Shown here one piece after another: positions 17,898 to 29,053 of a stretch of 64,000 nt of DNA. This DNA comes from Pseudomonas sp. A34-9 (GTDB taxonomy: Bacteria; Pseudomonadota; Gammaproteobacteria; Pseudomonadales; Pseudomonadaceae), in the NCBI RefSeq assembly GCF_029543085.1, contig NZ_CP119967.1, positions 3,002,501 to 3,066,500 of the forward strand, read 5' to 3'. The first letter of the stretch is position 1, and the number at the start of each line of letters is the position of its first letter. The position numbers and the translations under genes are program-made. The notes under the pieces were generated by a model. It was not told the DNA's origin. It saw only the letters and a list, made by a program, of their open reading frames with translations, and did not search any database.

Positions 17898-18010
17898 TGC
17901 ATCAGTCCTGAGCGTGGTTCGATGAGGCGACGTCTATCATTGTTGCAGTTGAACTGCGCCAGGCGCAGGTCATTTTCTGTTTATTGAATGCTTCGCGGGT
18001 GCTTTTTGCC

Positions 18011-19120
18011 ATGGAAATCGATGCACTGTTGTCAATTTTGTCCAATAAAAACGGTTCGGATCTGTTCCTCTCCACGGGAGCACCGCCCAGTGCGCGTGTC
18101 GACGGCGTACTGACGGCGTTGAGCGAGCGGCCTTTCAAGAATGGTGAGACCGCCGCCATCGCCACCTCCCTGATGGACGCCGAGCAGCGACGGGAGTTCG
18201 ACCGGGATCTGGAAATGAACCTGGCGATTTCGCGAACGGGCATCGGACGTTTTCGTGTGAACATTTTCAAACAGCGCAACGATGTCTCGATCGTCATTCG
18301 CAATGTCAGACTCGACATTCCGCGTTTCGCTGATCTGAAACTGCCAGCGGTACTGCTTGAAACCGTCATGCTCAAGCAAGGGCTGATTCTGTTCGTCGGT
18401 GCCACCGACTCCGGCAAATCGACGTCGCTGGCTGCGCTGATCGACCACCGCAATCGCCACAGCAGCGGGCACATCATCACCATCGAGGATCCGATCGAGT
18501 ACATCCATCGCCATCAGCGTTCGATCATCAATCAGCGGGAAGTCGGGGTCGATACGCGCAGCTTCCACGCCGCCTTGAAAAACACGCTGCGCCAGGCCCC
18601 GGATGTCGTGCTGATCGGCGAAATCCGTGACCGCGAAACCATGGAGCATGCCTTGGCGTTTGCCGATACCGGGCATTTGGTGTTGTCGACGTTGCACGCC
18701 ATTAATGCCAATCAGGCGCTGGACCGGATCATCAACATGTTCGCGCAAGAGCGGCGGCCGCAGCTGTTGCAGACGTTGGGTAATAATCTTAAAGCCTGCG
18801 TCTCGCAACGTCTTGTCAGGACCAAGGATGGGCAGAGACGCGCTGCAGTGGAGATATTGCTGGGTACCCCGACTATCAGTGATCTCGTGCGCCACAACGA
18901 ATTGGGCGACCTCAAAGCCATGATGGAAAAATCCGCGGAAGCGGGTATGCAGACGTTTGATCAGTCATTGTTCGAGCTGGTTGAAGAGGGCGCGATCAAT
19001 GAGGACGATGCGTTGAAATATTCCGATTCGGCCAATAACTTGAAGTTGAGGATAAAGCTGCATCGAGAGGCCGTCGGCAAAGATAACCCGTCAAGCAGTG
19101 ATTGGGGGCTGATGGACTGA
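18011..19120 (+). CDS. PilT/PilU-family type IV pilus ATPase
   Basis: A 369-aa retraction ATPase that starts MEIDALLSILSNKNGSDLFL, matching PilU/PilT N-termini. The frame is open further back to a TTG at 17984, which I do not favour. The P-loop is GATDSGKST, with Asp where PilT/PilU usually have Gly. The Asp box region is IEDPIEYIH, the His box LSTLHAINANQALDRI, and Walker B DVVLIGEIRD. PilU works with PilT to retract type IVa pili. No other pilus genes lie beside it, so this is an orphan copy. Confidence 0.88.
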   Translation: MEIDALLSILSNKNGSDLFLSTGAPPSARVDGVLTALSERPFKNGETAAIATSLMDAEQRREFDRDLEMNLAISRTGIGRFRVNIFKQRNDVSIVIRNVRLDIPRFADLKLPAVLLETVMLKQGLILFVGATDSGKSTSLAALIDHRNRHSSGHIITIEDPIEYIHRHQRSIINQREVGVDTRSFHAALKNTLRQAPDVVLIGEIRDRETMEHALAFADTGHLVLSTLHAINANQALDRIINMFAQERRPQLLQTLGNNLKACVSQRLVRTKDGQRRAAVEILLGTPTISDLVRHNELGDLKAMMEKSAEAGMQTFDQSLFELVEEGAINEDDALKYSDSANNLKLRIKLHREAVGKDNPSSSDWGLMD

Positions 19121-19231
19121 TGCGGCGGATGCAAATGCCGGGCGAGGCGCACATACAACGGTCGAACTCAGGGTTATCGCGCTCGACATCAATCGTACTG
19201 CGCACTCCAGGGGCCTGGCGGAGCAACCATT

Positions 19232-21187
<1,956 letters not shown>

Positions 21188-21244
21188 TGGTTGCCTCTTG
21201 TTATCTGATTTACACGCCGTGCTCGGGTGGTAAAACTATCTGAT

Positions 21245-21333
21245 GCAGGAGTGAGCCTGTTCGCGATAGCGGTGTGTCAGACCCGTAACAGTTAACTGAC
21301 ATACCGCTATCGCGAGCAGGCGAAGGCCTACAA
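21245..21333. repeat. REPIN, GTGAGCCTGTTCGCGATAGC family
   Basis: Arms CAGGAGTGAGCCTGTTCGCG and CCGCTATCGCGAGCAGGC face each other between the dehydrogenase and aacS. It is the same family as the element inside cobN. Confidence 0.85.
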
Positions 21334-21343
21334 GGGCGCAGCA

Positions 21344-22117
21344 TTACTGTGCCAGCCAGCCACCATCAATATTCCACGCCGCGCCGCGCACCTGGCTACC
21401 CGCCTCACTGCACAGGAACAACACCAACTCGCCCAGATGCTGCGGCGTGACGAACTCCAGCGACGGTTGTTTTTCGGCCAGCAAATCATGCTGCGCCTGC
21501 TGCGGATCGACACCCTTGGCCGCACGGTCATCGATCTGCTTCTGCACCAGCGGCGTCAACACCCAACCCGGGCAGATAGCATTGCAGGTGACATTGCTGG
21601 TCGCGGTTTCCAGGCCGACCACTTTGGTCAAACCGATCACGCCGTGCTTGGCGGCCACATAAGCCGCTTTGCCGGTCGAACCGACCTGGCCATGCACCGA
21701 GGCGATATTGATGATGCGTCCCCAGCCTTTGTCGCGCATCCCCGGCAGGCTCAGGCGGGTGCTGTGAAACACCGAAGACAGGTTGATGGCAATGATCGAA
21801 TCCCAGCGCTCGACGGGGAATTCTTCCACGGCGGCGACATGCTGGATGCCGGCGTTGTTGACCAGAATGTCGACACCGCCGAACTCGCGCTCGGCGTAAT
21901 TGATCATGTCAGCGATTTGCGCCGGGTCACTGACGTCCGCCGGATGATGGCCGACCTTGCCGCCGAATTGCCCGACCTCGGCGATGACTTTGGACGCATC
22001 GCCAAAGCCGTTGAGAATCAGATTCGCGCCAGCCTTGGCCAGGCTCAGTGCGATGCCCAGGCCGATGCCGCTGGTGGACCCGGTTACCAGTGCAGTCTTG
22101 CCGGAAAGAGTGGTCAT
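21344..22117 (-). CDS. bdhA: 3-hydroxybutyrate dehydrogenase
   Basis: A 257-aa short-chain dehydrogenase that oxidises (R)-3-hydroxybutyrate to acetoacetate with NAD+. The nucleotide motif is TGSTSGIG near residue 13, NNAG follows, and the catalytic Ser and YxxxK lie in INIASVHG...KAAYVAAKHG. The end, AWNIDGGW, is typical of the hydroxybutyrate dehydrogenase branch. The start at 22117 (MTTLSGKTALVTG) is preferred over an upstream in-frame ATG. It sits between a GntP-type permease and aacS, forming an uptake and conversion pathway. Confidence 0.92.
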   Translation of the reverse strand: MTTLSGKTALVTGSTSGIGLGIALSLAKAGANLILNGFGDASKVIAEVGQFGGKVGHHPADVSDPAQIADMINYAEREFGGVDILVNNAGIQHVAAVEEFPVERWDSIIAINLSSVFHSTRLSLPGMRDKGWGRIINIASVHGQVGSTGKAAYVAAKHGVIGLTKVVGLETATSNVTCNAICPGWVLTPLVQKQIDDRAAKGVDPQQAQHDLLAEKQPSLEFVTPQHLGELVLFLCSEAGSQVRGAAWNIDGGWLAQ

Positions 22118-22124
22118 GAATACC

Positions 22125-23516
22125 TCACACAATGCCAGTGGCGTAGAAAGTGCCGATCACTACGAAAACCGCGAGGGTCTTGATCAGCGTAATACAGAAA
22201 ATGTCTTTATAGGCTTCGCGGTGGGTCAGGCCGGTGACCGCCAGCAGGGTGATGACCGCGCCGTTGTGCGGCAGGGTGTCCATGCCGCCACTGGCCATCG
22301 CGGCGACGCGGTGCAGCACTTCCAGCGGAATATTCGCGGCGTGGGCCGCAGTGATGAACTGCTCGGACATCGCCGCCAGCGCAATGCTCATGCCGCCCGA
22401 CGCGGATCCGGTGATGCCAGCGAGTAAGGTCACGGTGACGGCTTCGTTGACCAGCGGATTGGGAATCTGCTTGAGCCAGTCCGCCAGCACCAGAAAGCCC
22501 GGCAGCGACGCGATCACCGCGCCGAAGCCGTATTCCGACGCGGTGTTCATCGCCGCCAGTAAGGCGCCGCTCACTGCACTTTTGCTGCCTTCGGCGAGCT
22601 TGCTGCGAATCGCCTGAAAACCAAACGCCAAGACCATCAGAATGCCAATCAGCAACGCCGCCTGCACCGCCCAGATTGCCGTCAGTTTGGCGATCTCGGT
22701 GGTGACCGGCGTGGCCATGCCTGGCAGTGCGAGGCTGTGGGTCTTGCCGTACCACTGCGGAATCCATTGGGTGAACAGCAGGTTCATGATGCCCACCGCC
22801 AGCAACGGTGACAGAGCAATCCACGGGTTTGGCAGTTTCAGGTCTGCAGCGGTTTCCGGCTCGTTGCGAAGTTCAGTGCCGTAGCCTTCGCCAGCACGCT
22901 GGGCCTTGTTGCGCTGGCGCTGCAGAAACAGCATGCCGGTGCAGAACACGAAAATCGTGCCGATCACCCCCAGCCAAGGCGCCGCCCAGGCGGTGGTGTT
23001 GAAGAAGGTGCTGGGGATGATGTTCTGGATCTGCGGCGTGCCGGGCAGGGCGTCCATGGTGAAAGAAAACGCGCCCAAAGCGATGGTCGCCGGGATCAGT
23101 CGCTTGGGGATATTGCTCTGGCGGAACATCTCGGCGGCAAACGGGTAAACCGCAAACACAACGACGAACAGCGACACGCCGCCGTAAGTGAGCAAGGCGC
23201 AGACCAGCACGATCACCAGCATCGCCTGTTTGGTGCCGAGCAAACGAATGGCCGCAGCGACAATCGAGCGGGAGAACCCCGACAGTTCGATCAACTTGCC
23301 GAACACGGCGCCGAGCAGGAATACAGGGAAATACAGTTTGATGAACCCGACCATTTTCTCCATGAACACCCCGGTGAACGCCGGGGCGACGGCGGAAGGG
23401 TCGGTGAGCAGCACGGCGCCGAGGGCGGCAATCGGGGCGAAGAGGATAACGCTGTAGCCACGGTAGGCGGCCAGCATCAGCAGCGCCAGGGCTGCCAAGG
23501 CAATGATCACACTCAT
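22125..23516 (-). CDS. GntP-family permease, probably for 3-hydroxybutyrate
   Basis: A 463-aa inner-membrane carrier of the GntP family with about 12 hydrophobic segments (IIALAALALLMLAAYRGYSV at the N-terminus). Family regions are MDALPGTPQIQNIIPSTFF and ASGGMSIALAAMSEQF. GntP proteins are proton symporters for gluconate and related hydroxy acids. The location directly before bdhA under a sigma54-type promoter points to 3-hydroxybutyrate. The bdhA start follows its stop after a few bases. Confidence 0.88.
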   Translation of the reverse strand: MSVIIALAALALLMLAAYRGYSVILFAPIAALGAVLLTDPSAVAPAFTGVFMEKMVGFIKLYFPVFLLGAVFGKLIELSGFSRSIVAAAIRLLGTKQAMLVIVLVCALLTYGGVSLFVVVFAVYPFAAEMFRQSNIPKRLIPATIALGAFSFTMDALPGTPQIQNIIPSTFFNTTAWAAPWLGVIGTIFVFCTGMLFLQRQRNKAQRAGEGYGTELRNEPETAADLKLPNPWIALSPLLAVGIMNLLFTQWIPQWYGKTHSLALPGMATPVTTEIAKLTAIWAVQAALLIGILMVLAFGFQAIRSKLAEGSKSAVSGALLAAMNTASEYGFGAVIASLPGFLVLADWLKQIPNPLVNEAVTVTLLAGITGSASGGMSIALAAMSEQFITAAHAANIPLEVLHRVAAMASGGMDTLPHNGAVITLLAVTGLTHREAYKDIFCITLIKTLAVFVVIGTFYATGIV

Positions 23517-23573
23517 GGTGTGTCTCTCCAGAATTGTTATTTTTGTGGGTGGAACGGGTGTGGGAGAGGCTAT

Positions 23574-23589
23574 AGCGAGATCTGTGCCA
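23574..23589 (-). promoter_or_regulatory. Probable sigma54 (-24/-12) promoter of the hydroxybutyrate operon
   Basis: On the minus strand the sequence is TGGCAC-AGATC-TCGCT, with the GG and GC dinucleotides at the exact 10-base spacing of sigma54 promoters. It differs from consensus TTGC by one base. It lies about 60 bases before the permease start. Confidence 0.65.
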
Positions 23590-23652
23590 GATATATAAGA
23601 TCTTGAAATATATGGATATTATTGGTTTTTGCTGAAGGGAATTCAGATGTTT

Positions 23653-23668
23653 GTCTCGTTTTAGAGAC
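23653..23668. promoter_or_regulatory. Activator site 1 (GTCTC-N6-GAGAC)
   Basis: A perfect palindrome GTCTCGTTTTAGAGAC, about 75 bp upstream of the sigma54 promoter. It is a candidate binding site for the adjacent sigma54 activator. Confidence 0.55.
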
Positions 23669-23680
23669 GTGGTTAAGCCG

Positions 23681-23759
23681 AAAAGATCGCAGCCTTCGGC
23701 AGCTCCTACACAGAAAGTCGCATTCTCCCGTGTAGGAGCTGCCGAAGGCTGCGATCTTC
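23681..23759. repeat. REPIN between the two activator sites
   Basis: Arms GATCGCAGCCTTCGGCAGCT and AGCTGCCGAAGGCTGCGATC form a perfect pair. It lies between the two GTCTC...GAGA palindromes and may have been inserted there. Confidence 0.85.
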
Positions 23760-23795
23760 TGATCTTGAAAAATCCATCTACAAAAAGAGATATGT

Positions 23796-23811
23796 GTCTC
23801 TGTTTAGAGAT
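23796..23811. promoter_or_regulatory. Activator site 2 (GTCTC-N6-GAGAT)
   Basis: GTCTCTGTTTAGAGAT matches site 1 at 13 of 16 bases and lies about 220 bp upstream of the promoter, directly after the regulator's stop codon. Confidence 0.5.
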
Positions 23812-25218
23812 TCAGGCGATTCCCAACGCCACCATCTTCTTGTACAACGTCGACCGCCCAAGCCCCAATCGAGCCGCCGCTTCCGGCACGTTCCCCGCAC
23901 ATTTCGCTAGAGCGGTCTGAATCGTTTGGCGATCGAACCGCTCCCGCGCCTGAGCGAATGTCTCCTCAGCCAGCGCCTCCATCATCGGTACCGACCCACG
24001 TTCGACCGGCGTCAACGTACCAATCGCCGCACGAATATCCTGCTCGGTGAGCATCAAGTCATCACTGAGCAACGCCGCCCGCTCCAGCACATTGCGCAGC
24101 TCGCGAATGTTCCCCGGCCAGGCGTGTTGCCCGAGCAGTTCGAGCGCATCACGGTGCAGCTCATGCTGACTGCGCAGCTCCTCAAGGATCGCTTCGCCAA
24201 GCGCAGGCAGATCATCAAGACGCTCACGCAATGGCGGCACCTGAATCGGCAACACATTGAGGCGATAGTACAAATCGGCGCGGAACTCACCGCGTTTGAT
24301 CGCCGCTTGCAGATCGGTCGAGGTCGCGGCAATCACGCGCACATCGCTCTGAATCACCTCGTTGGAACCGACCGGTTCGAACTCTTTTTCCTGCAATACG
24401 CGCAGCAGCTTGCTCTGCAAGGGCAACGGCATGTCGCCAATCTCGTCGAGAAACAACGTGCCGCCCTGAGCGATCTGCAACTTGCCGGTGCGGCCCTTGC
24501 GGTCGGCGCCGGTAAACGCGCCCGGCGCGGTGCCAAAAAATTCCGCCTCCAGCAGCGCCTCGGGAATCGCCGCGCTGTTGATGCTGACGAACGCTTTGTG
24601 TGCCCGTGGCGAGGCACTGTGAATCGCCTGGGCCAGCAACTCTTTGCCGGTGCCGGTTTCGCCAAGCAGCAACACCGGCGACTCGGCGCTGGCACTGCGC
24701 CGGGCACGGCGTTTGACTTCGAGGCTGGCGGCGCTGGTGCCGATGAAATGGGCGAAGTTGTATTTGGTCTGCCGGGCGCGCAGCAGAGAGCGGGTCGAGG
24801 CCAGTTCTTCCTGCATGCTCAAGTAGCGTTTGAGCATCGGCGACAGCGTGCGCAACTCGTCGAACAAGGCAAACCCGATCGCGCCGATCACCGTGCCGGC
24901 GTCGTCATGAATCGGCAGGCGCATGACCACCAGAGGCTCTTTCGGGGTGTCCTGCATGTCCAGAAGGATGGGCCGCCCGGTACGCACGACTTCGCGCAAC
25001 AGACTGCCGGGGATCACACTCTCACACGGCTTGCCGATTGCGCCTGCCGCCGATTCAAGACCGAAACGCCGGGCGTAACGCTCGTTCATCCAGACGATGT
25101 TGGCATCGCGGTCGACAATCACCGTGCCTTCGCTGGACTGCTCGATGATCTCGAACAGCGAACGGATCGCGAGGGTGCGCACCCGTTGGTAGTCCTTGAG
25201 GCTTTCGGTGGTGTTCAT
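23812..25218 (-). CDS. hbcR: Sigma54-dependent activator of 3-hydroxybutyrate catabolism (HbcR-like)
   Basis: A 468-aa enhancer-binding protein. An N-terminal PAS domain (about 15-130, VIVDRDANIVWMNERYARRFG) precedes the AAA+ domain with Walker A GETGTGKE, the sigma54-contact loop GAFTGA (in APGAFTGADRKG) and Walker B GGTLFLDEIGD. The Fis-type helix-turn-helix lies at the end (NVPEAAARLGLGRSTLYKKM). The gene is directly upstream of a GntP permease, bdhA and aacS. That matches the arrangement of HbcR in P. aeruginosa, which controls (R)-3-hydroxybutyrate use with RpoN. PAS is probably the ligand sensor. Confidence 0.85.
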   Translation of the reverse strand: MNTTESLKDYQRVRTLAIRSLFEIIEQSSEGTVIVDRDANIVWMNERYARRFGLESAAGAIGKPCESVIPGSLLREVVRTGRPILLDMQDTPKEPLVVMRLPIHDDAGTVIGAIGFALFDELRTLSPMLKRYLSMQEELASTRSLLRARQTKYNFAHFIGTSAASLEVKRRARRSASAESPVLLLGETGTGKELLAQAIHSASPRAHKAFVSINSAAIPEALLEAEFFGTAPGAFTGADRKGRTGKLQIAQGGTLFLDEIGDMPLPLQSKLLRVLQEKEFEPVGSNEVIQSDVRVIAATSTDLQAAIKRGEFRADLYYRLNVLPIQVPPLRERLDDLPALGEAILEELRSQHELHRDALELLGQHAWPGNIRELRNVLERAALLSDDLMLTEQDIRAAIGTLTPVERGSVPMMEALAEETFAQARERFDRQTIQTALAKCAGNVPEAAARLGLGRSTLYKKMVALGIA

Positions 25219-25255
25219 GGAGGCTGATCCCGATTGTATGTTGCCTGTGCCGGCC

Positions 25256-25350
25256 CTTTAGCGAGCAAGCTCGTTCCCACAGTGAATCGGGTTGTTCACA
25301 CACGTTGTAAACGACCGTGAACCTTGTGGGAGCGAGCTTGCTCGCGAATG
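25256..25350. repeat. REPIN, GCGAGCAAGCTCG family
   Basis: Arms TTAGCGAGCAAGCTCGTTCC and TGTGGGAGCGAGCTTGCTCG lie between the yejF end and the regulator start. Confidence 0.85.
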
Positions 25351-25385
25351 CCGTGACCCGGTTTCAGGTCGAGCACAGATTATGC

Positions 25386-26966
25386 CTACCCCGGATGCGC
25401 CGCCGCCAACAGCTCTTTGGTGTAGGGATGCTGCGGCGCATCAAACACATCATGACTGGCGCCTCGCTCGACCACTTTGCCGTCCTTGATCACGATCATG
25501 TCGTGGGCCAGGGCGCGCACCACCGCCAGGTCGTGGCTGATGAACAGATAGGTCAGCCCGTGTTTTTCCTGAAGCTGGCGGAGCAGGGCGACCACTTGTT
25601 TTTGCACCGTGCGGTCCAGCGCCGAAGTCGGTTCGTCGAGCAGAATCAGCGCCGGTTTCAGTACCAGCGCCCGCGCGATGGCGATGCGTTGGCGCTGACC
25701 CCCGGAGAACTCGTGGGGATAGCGATGGCGACTTTGCGGGTCGAGGCCGACTTCTTCCAGCACGCGGATTACTTGTTCGTCGCACTCATCAGCGGTCGAC
25801 TCGCAGTGCACTTCCAGACCTTCGCTGATGATCTGCGCTACTGACATGCGCGGGCTCAGACTGCCGAACGGATCCTGGAACACCACCTGCATTTGCCGGC
25901 GCCACGGCCGCATCTGCTTCTGATTGAGGCCGTCGAGCGCCTGGCCCTGAAAGCGGATACCGCCCTCGGAGTCGAGCAAACGCAGGATCGCCTGGCCCAA
26001 TGTCGACTTGCCGGAACCGGATTCGCCGACGATACCCAGCGTCTTGCCACGCTGGATACTCAGGCTGATGCCATCCACCGCCCGCAGGTATTGCTTGCGC
26101 TGGAACAGCCCGCCGCCGACGACAAACTCAACCTTCAGGTCATCGACCTCCAGCACGTTCTCGCGCTCATCCCGGGGCAGGGCTTCGCCTTCGGGTTCGG
26201 CGTTGAGCAATACGCAGCTATAAGGATGTTTCGGTTCGGTGAACAGGACTTCGCAGGGCGCCTGCTCGACGATTTCCCCGGCCTTCATCACGCACACGCG
26301 CTGGGCAATGCTGCGCACCAGATTGAGGTCGTGGCTGATCAACAGCAGCGACATGCCCAGGCGTTGTTGCAGGGATTTGAGCAGTAGCAGGATCTTGCGC
26401 TGCACCGTCACGTCGAGCGCCGTGGTCGGCTCGTCGGCGATCAATAGCTCCGGTTCGCAGGCCAGCGCCATGGCGATCATCACCCGCTGGCGCTGTCCGC
26501 CGGAGAGTTGATGCGGGTAAGCCTTGAGGCGTTCCCTGGGGTTCTGGATGCCCACCAGTCCGAGCAGTTCGAGGATCCGCGCCTGCGCCGCTTTACCGCC
26601 GAGGCCGCGGTGCAGCAGCAGGGTTTCGCCGATCTGTTTTTCAATGGTGTGCAGCGGATTCAGCGAGGTCATCGGCTCCTGAAAAATCATCGCGATGCGG
26701 TTGCCACGCAGTTCGCGCAAGACCTTGGGATCGGTGCCGATCAGTTCCTGCCCGCGATAGCGAATGCTGCCAGTGGTTTGCGCTTCGCTTTCGGGCAGCA
26801 ACTGCAAAATAGAGTGGGCGGTCACCGATTTGCCCGAGCCCGATTCGCCCACCAGCGCCAGACACTCGCCGGGGCGGATGTCCAGGCACAGGTCGCGCAC
26901 CACGGTCTGGTCATGGAAGGCAACGTTGAGGTTACGGATTTCAATCAGGTTGTCAGTCATGGCCAC
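25386..26966 (-). CDS. yejF: Peptide ABC transporter, tandem ATP-binding protein YejF
   Basis: A 526-aa protein with two ABC ATPase halves: Walker A GESGSGKS near residues 37 and 315, and the signatures [14 protein letters not shown] and [14 protein letters not shown]. It energises the YejBE channel; E. coli YejABEF imports peptides and the Trojan-horse antibiotic microcin C. Each half carries the oligopeptide-transporter C-terminal segment. It is the last gene of yejABEF and starts three bases after the yejE stop. Confidence 0.93.
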   Translation of the reverse strand: MAMTDNLIEIRNLNVAFHDQTVVRDLCLDIRPGECLALVGESGSGKSVTAHSILQLLPESEAQTTGSIRYRGQELIGTDPKVLRELRGNRIAMIFQEPMTSLNPLHTIEKQIGETLLLHRGLGGKAAQARILELLGLVGIQNPRERLKAYPHQLSGGQRQRVMIAMALACEPELLIADEPTTALDVTVQRKILLLLKSLQQRLGMSLLLISHDLNLVRSIAQRVCVMKAGEIVEQAPCEVLFTEPKHPYSCVLLNAEPEGEALPRDERENVLEVDDLKVEFVVGGGLFQRKQYLRAVDGISLSIQRGKTLGIVGESGSGKSTLGQAILRLLDSEGGIRFQGQALDGLNQKQMRPWRRQMQVVFQDPFGSLSPRMSVAQIISEGLEVHCESTADECDEQVIRVLEEVGLDPQSRHRYPHEFSGGQRQRIAIARALVLKPALILLDEPTSALDRTVQKQVVALLRQLQEKHGLTYLFISHDLAVVRALAHDMIVIKDGKVVERGASHDVFDAPQHPYTKELLAAAHPG

Positions 26967-26969
26967 GCT

Positions 26970-27992
26970 TCAGGATCGAGGGTCGAACGCGTCACGCAAC
27001 GCTTCGCCGATGAACACCAGTAAAGAAAGGATCAGCGCCAGGGTGAAAAACGCCGTCAACCCAAGCCACGGTGCTTGCAGGTTCTGTTTGCCCTGACCGA
27101 TCAACTCACCCAGCGAGGCGCTGCCGGCGGGCATGCCGAAGCCGAGAAAATCCAGTGCGGTGAGGGTGGAAATCGCCCCGGTCAGAATGAACGGCAGGTA
27201 GCTCAGTGTCGCATTCATGGCGTTGGGCAGAATGTGCCGGAAAATCACCTTGCGGTCGGTCAGGCCCAGCGCGCGGGCGGCTTTGACGTATTCCAGATTG
27301 CGTCCGCGCAGGAACTCGGCGCGCACCACATCCACCAGCGCCAGCCACGAAAACAGCGCCATGATCCCCAGCAGCCACCAGAAATTCGGCTCGACGAAAC
27401 CGGAGAGGATGATCAACAGATACAACACCGGCAACCCCGACCAGACTTCCAGCAAACGTTGCCCGAGCAAGTCGACCCAGCCACCGTAGTAGCCCTGCAA
27501 TGCCCCGGCGGCGATGCCTATGAGGGCGCTGACAAAGGTCAGCATCAAGGCAAACAGGATCGACACCCGTGCGCCGAAAATCACCCGCGCCAGCACATCT
27601 CGCGATTGATCGTCCGTGCCCAGCCAGTTGACCGACGTCGGCGGGCTCGGCGCCGGTTTGTTGAGGTCGTAGTTCGGCGTGTCGTCACTGAATGGAATCG
27701 GCGGGAACAGCAGCCAGCCACCGTCCTTGCGAATCAGGTTCTGCACATAGTCGCTGCGGTAATCGGCCTGGAACGGCAGTTGCCCGCCGAACTCCTGCTC
27801 GGTGTGTCGCTTGAATACCGGGAAGTACCATTGGTCCTGATAGCTGACGACCAAAGGCTTGTCGTTGGCGATCAACTCGCCACCCAGCGTGAGCACAAAC
27901 AGGCCGATAAACAGCCACAGCGACCACCAGCCACGGCGGTTTTTCTTGAAGCGTTCGAAGCGACGACGGCCCAGAGGCGAGAGCTTGAACAT
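26970..27992 (-). CDS. yejE: Peptide ABC transporter permease YejE
   Basis: A 340-aa OppC-type inner-membrane permease, starting [25 protein letters not shown]. It has a first helix, a large periplasmic loop (about 45-140), then five helices and the EAA loop (AARALGLTDRKVIFRHILPN). It pairs with YejB. Its start codon shares its first base with the end of yejB. Confidence 0.93.
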   Translation of the reverse strand: MFKLSPLGRRRFERFKKNRRGWWSLWLFIGLFVLTLGGELIANDKPLVVSYQDQWYFPVFKRHTEQEFGGQLPFQADYRSDYVQNLIRKDGGWLLFPPIPFSDDTPNYDLNKPAPSPPTSVNWLGTDDQSRDVLARVIFGARVSILFALMLTFVSALIGIAAGALQGYYGGWVDLLGQRLLEVWSGLPVLYLLIILSGFVEPNFWWLLGIMALFSWLALVDVVRAEFLRGRNLEYVKAARALGLTDRKVIFRHILPNAMNATLSYLPFILTGAISTLTALDFLGFGMPAGSASLGELIGQGKQNLQAPWLGLTAFFTLALILSLLVFIGEALRDAFDPRS

Positions 27993-29053
27993 CAGGCGTT
28001 CCTCGCGGCGAAATCGATACGCGGATCAACCATCGTGTAACACAGGTCACCGACGAGTTTTATCAGCAGGCCGAAGAGGGTGAAGATGAACAGCGAACCG
28101 AACACCACCGGGTAATCCCGCGAAACCGCGGCTTCGTAGCTCATGCGTCCGAGGCCGTCGAGGGAGAAGATCACCTCGATCAGCAAGGAACCGGCGAAGA
28201 ACACGCTGATGAACGCCTGCGGGATGCCGGACACCACCAGCAGCATCGCGTTGCGGAACACATGCCCGTAGAGCACGCGACGTTCGCTCAGGCCTTTGGC
28301 GCGCGCGGTGACCACGTACTGGCGCGTGATCTCATTGAGAAACGAGTTTTTGGTCAGGATCGTCAGCGTGGCGAAACCACCAATCACCAGCGCCGTCACC
28401 GGCAGCACCAGGTGCCAGAAATAGTCGACGATTTTGCCGAGGGTCGACAGCGATTCGAAGTTGTCCGACACCAGGCCGCGCACCGGAAACCAGTTCAGCG
28501 ACGTGCCGCCGGCAAACACCACGATCAGGAACATCGCAAACAGGAACGCCGGCATCGCGTAACCGATGATGATCGCCGTGCTGCTCCAGATATCGAAATG
28601 ACTGCCATGGTGTACAGCCTTGCGGATACCCAGCGGGATCGACACCAGATAGGTGATCAGCGTCGCCCATAACCCGAGGGAGATCGTCACCGGCATCTTT
28701 TCCAGGATCAGGTCGGTGACCGTCGCGCCACGGAAGAAGCTTTTGCCGAAATCCAGTTGCGCGTAGTTCTTCAACATCAGCCACAAGCGTTCGTGGGCCG
28801 GTTTGTCGAAGCCGTACTGTTTCTCGATGTCCTTGATCAGTTGCGGATCGAGACCGCGACTGGCCCGTGACGTGCCACTCATGGTTTCGCTGGCGCCGCC
28901 ACCGACACTGGCGCCGCCGATCCCTTGCAGGTGGGCGATGGCCTGTTCTACCGGACCGCCGGGCGCGGCCTGGATGATCACGAAGTTGACCAGCAGAATG
29001 ATCACCAGCGTCGGGATGATCAGCAGCAGGCGCCGCAGTATGTAACCCCACAT
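27992..29053 (-). CDS. yejB: Peptide ABC transporter permease YejB
   Basis: A 353-aa OppB-type permease, starting [20 protein letters not shown]. The EAA loop is [20 protein letters not shown]. Its start overlaps the yejA stop (ATGA type), so translation is coupled. A longer open frame upstream lies within yejA and is rejected. Confidence 0.92.
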   Translation of the reverse strand: MWGYILRRLLLIIPTLVIILLVNFVIIQAAPGGPVEQAIAHLQGIGGASVGGGASETMSGTSRASRGLDPQLIKDIEKQYGFDKPAHERLWLMLKNYAQLDFGKSFFRGATVTDLILEKMPVTISLGLWATLITYLVSIPLGIRKAVHHGSHFDIWSSTAIIIGYAMPAFLFAMFLIVVFAGGTSLNWFPVRGLVSDNFESLSTLGKIVDYFWHLVLPVTALVIGGFATLTILTKNSFLNEITRQYVVTARAKGLSERRVLYGHVFRNAMLLVVSGIPQAFISVFFAGSLLIEVIFSLDGLGRMSYEAAVSRDYPVVFGSLFIFTLFGLLIKLVGDLCYTMVDPRIDFAARNA

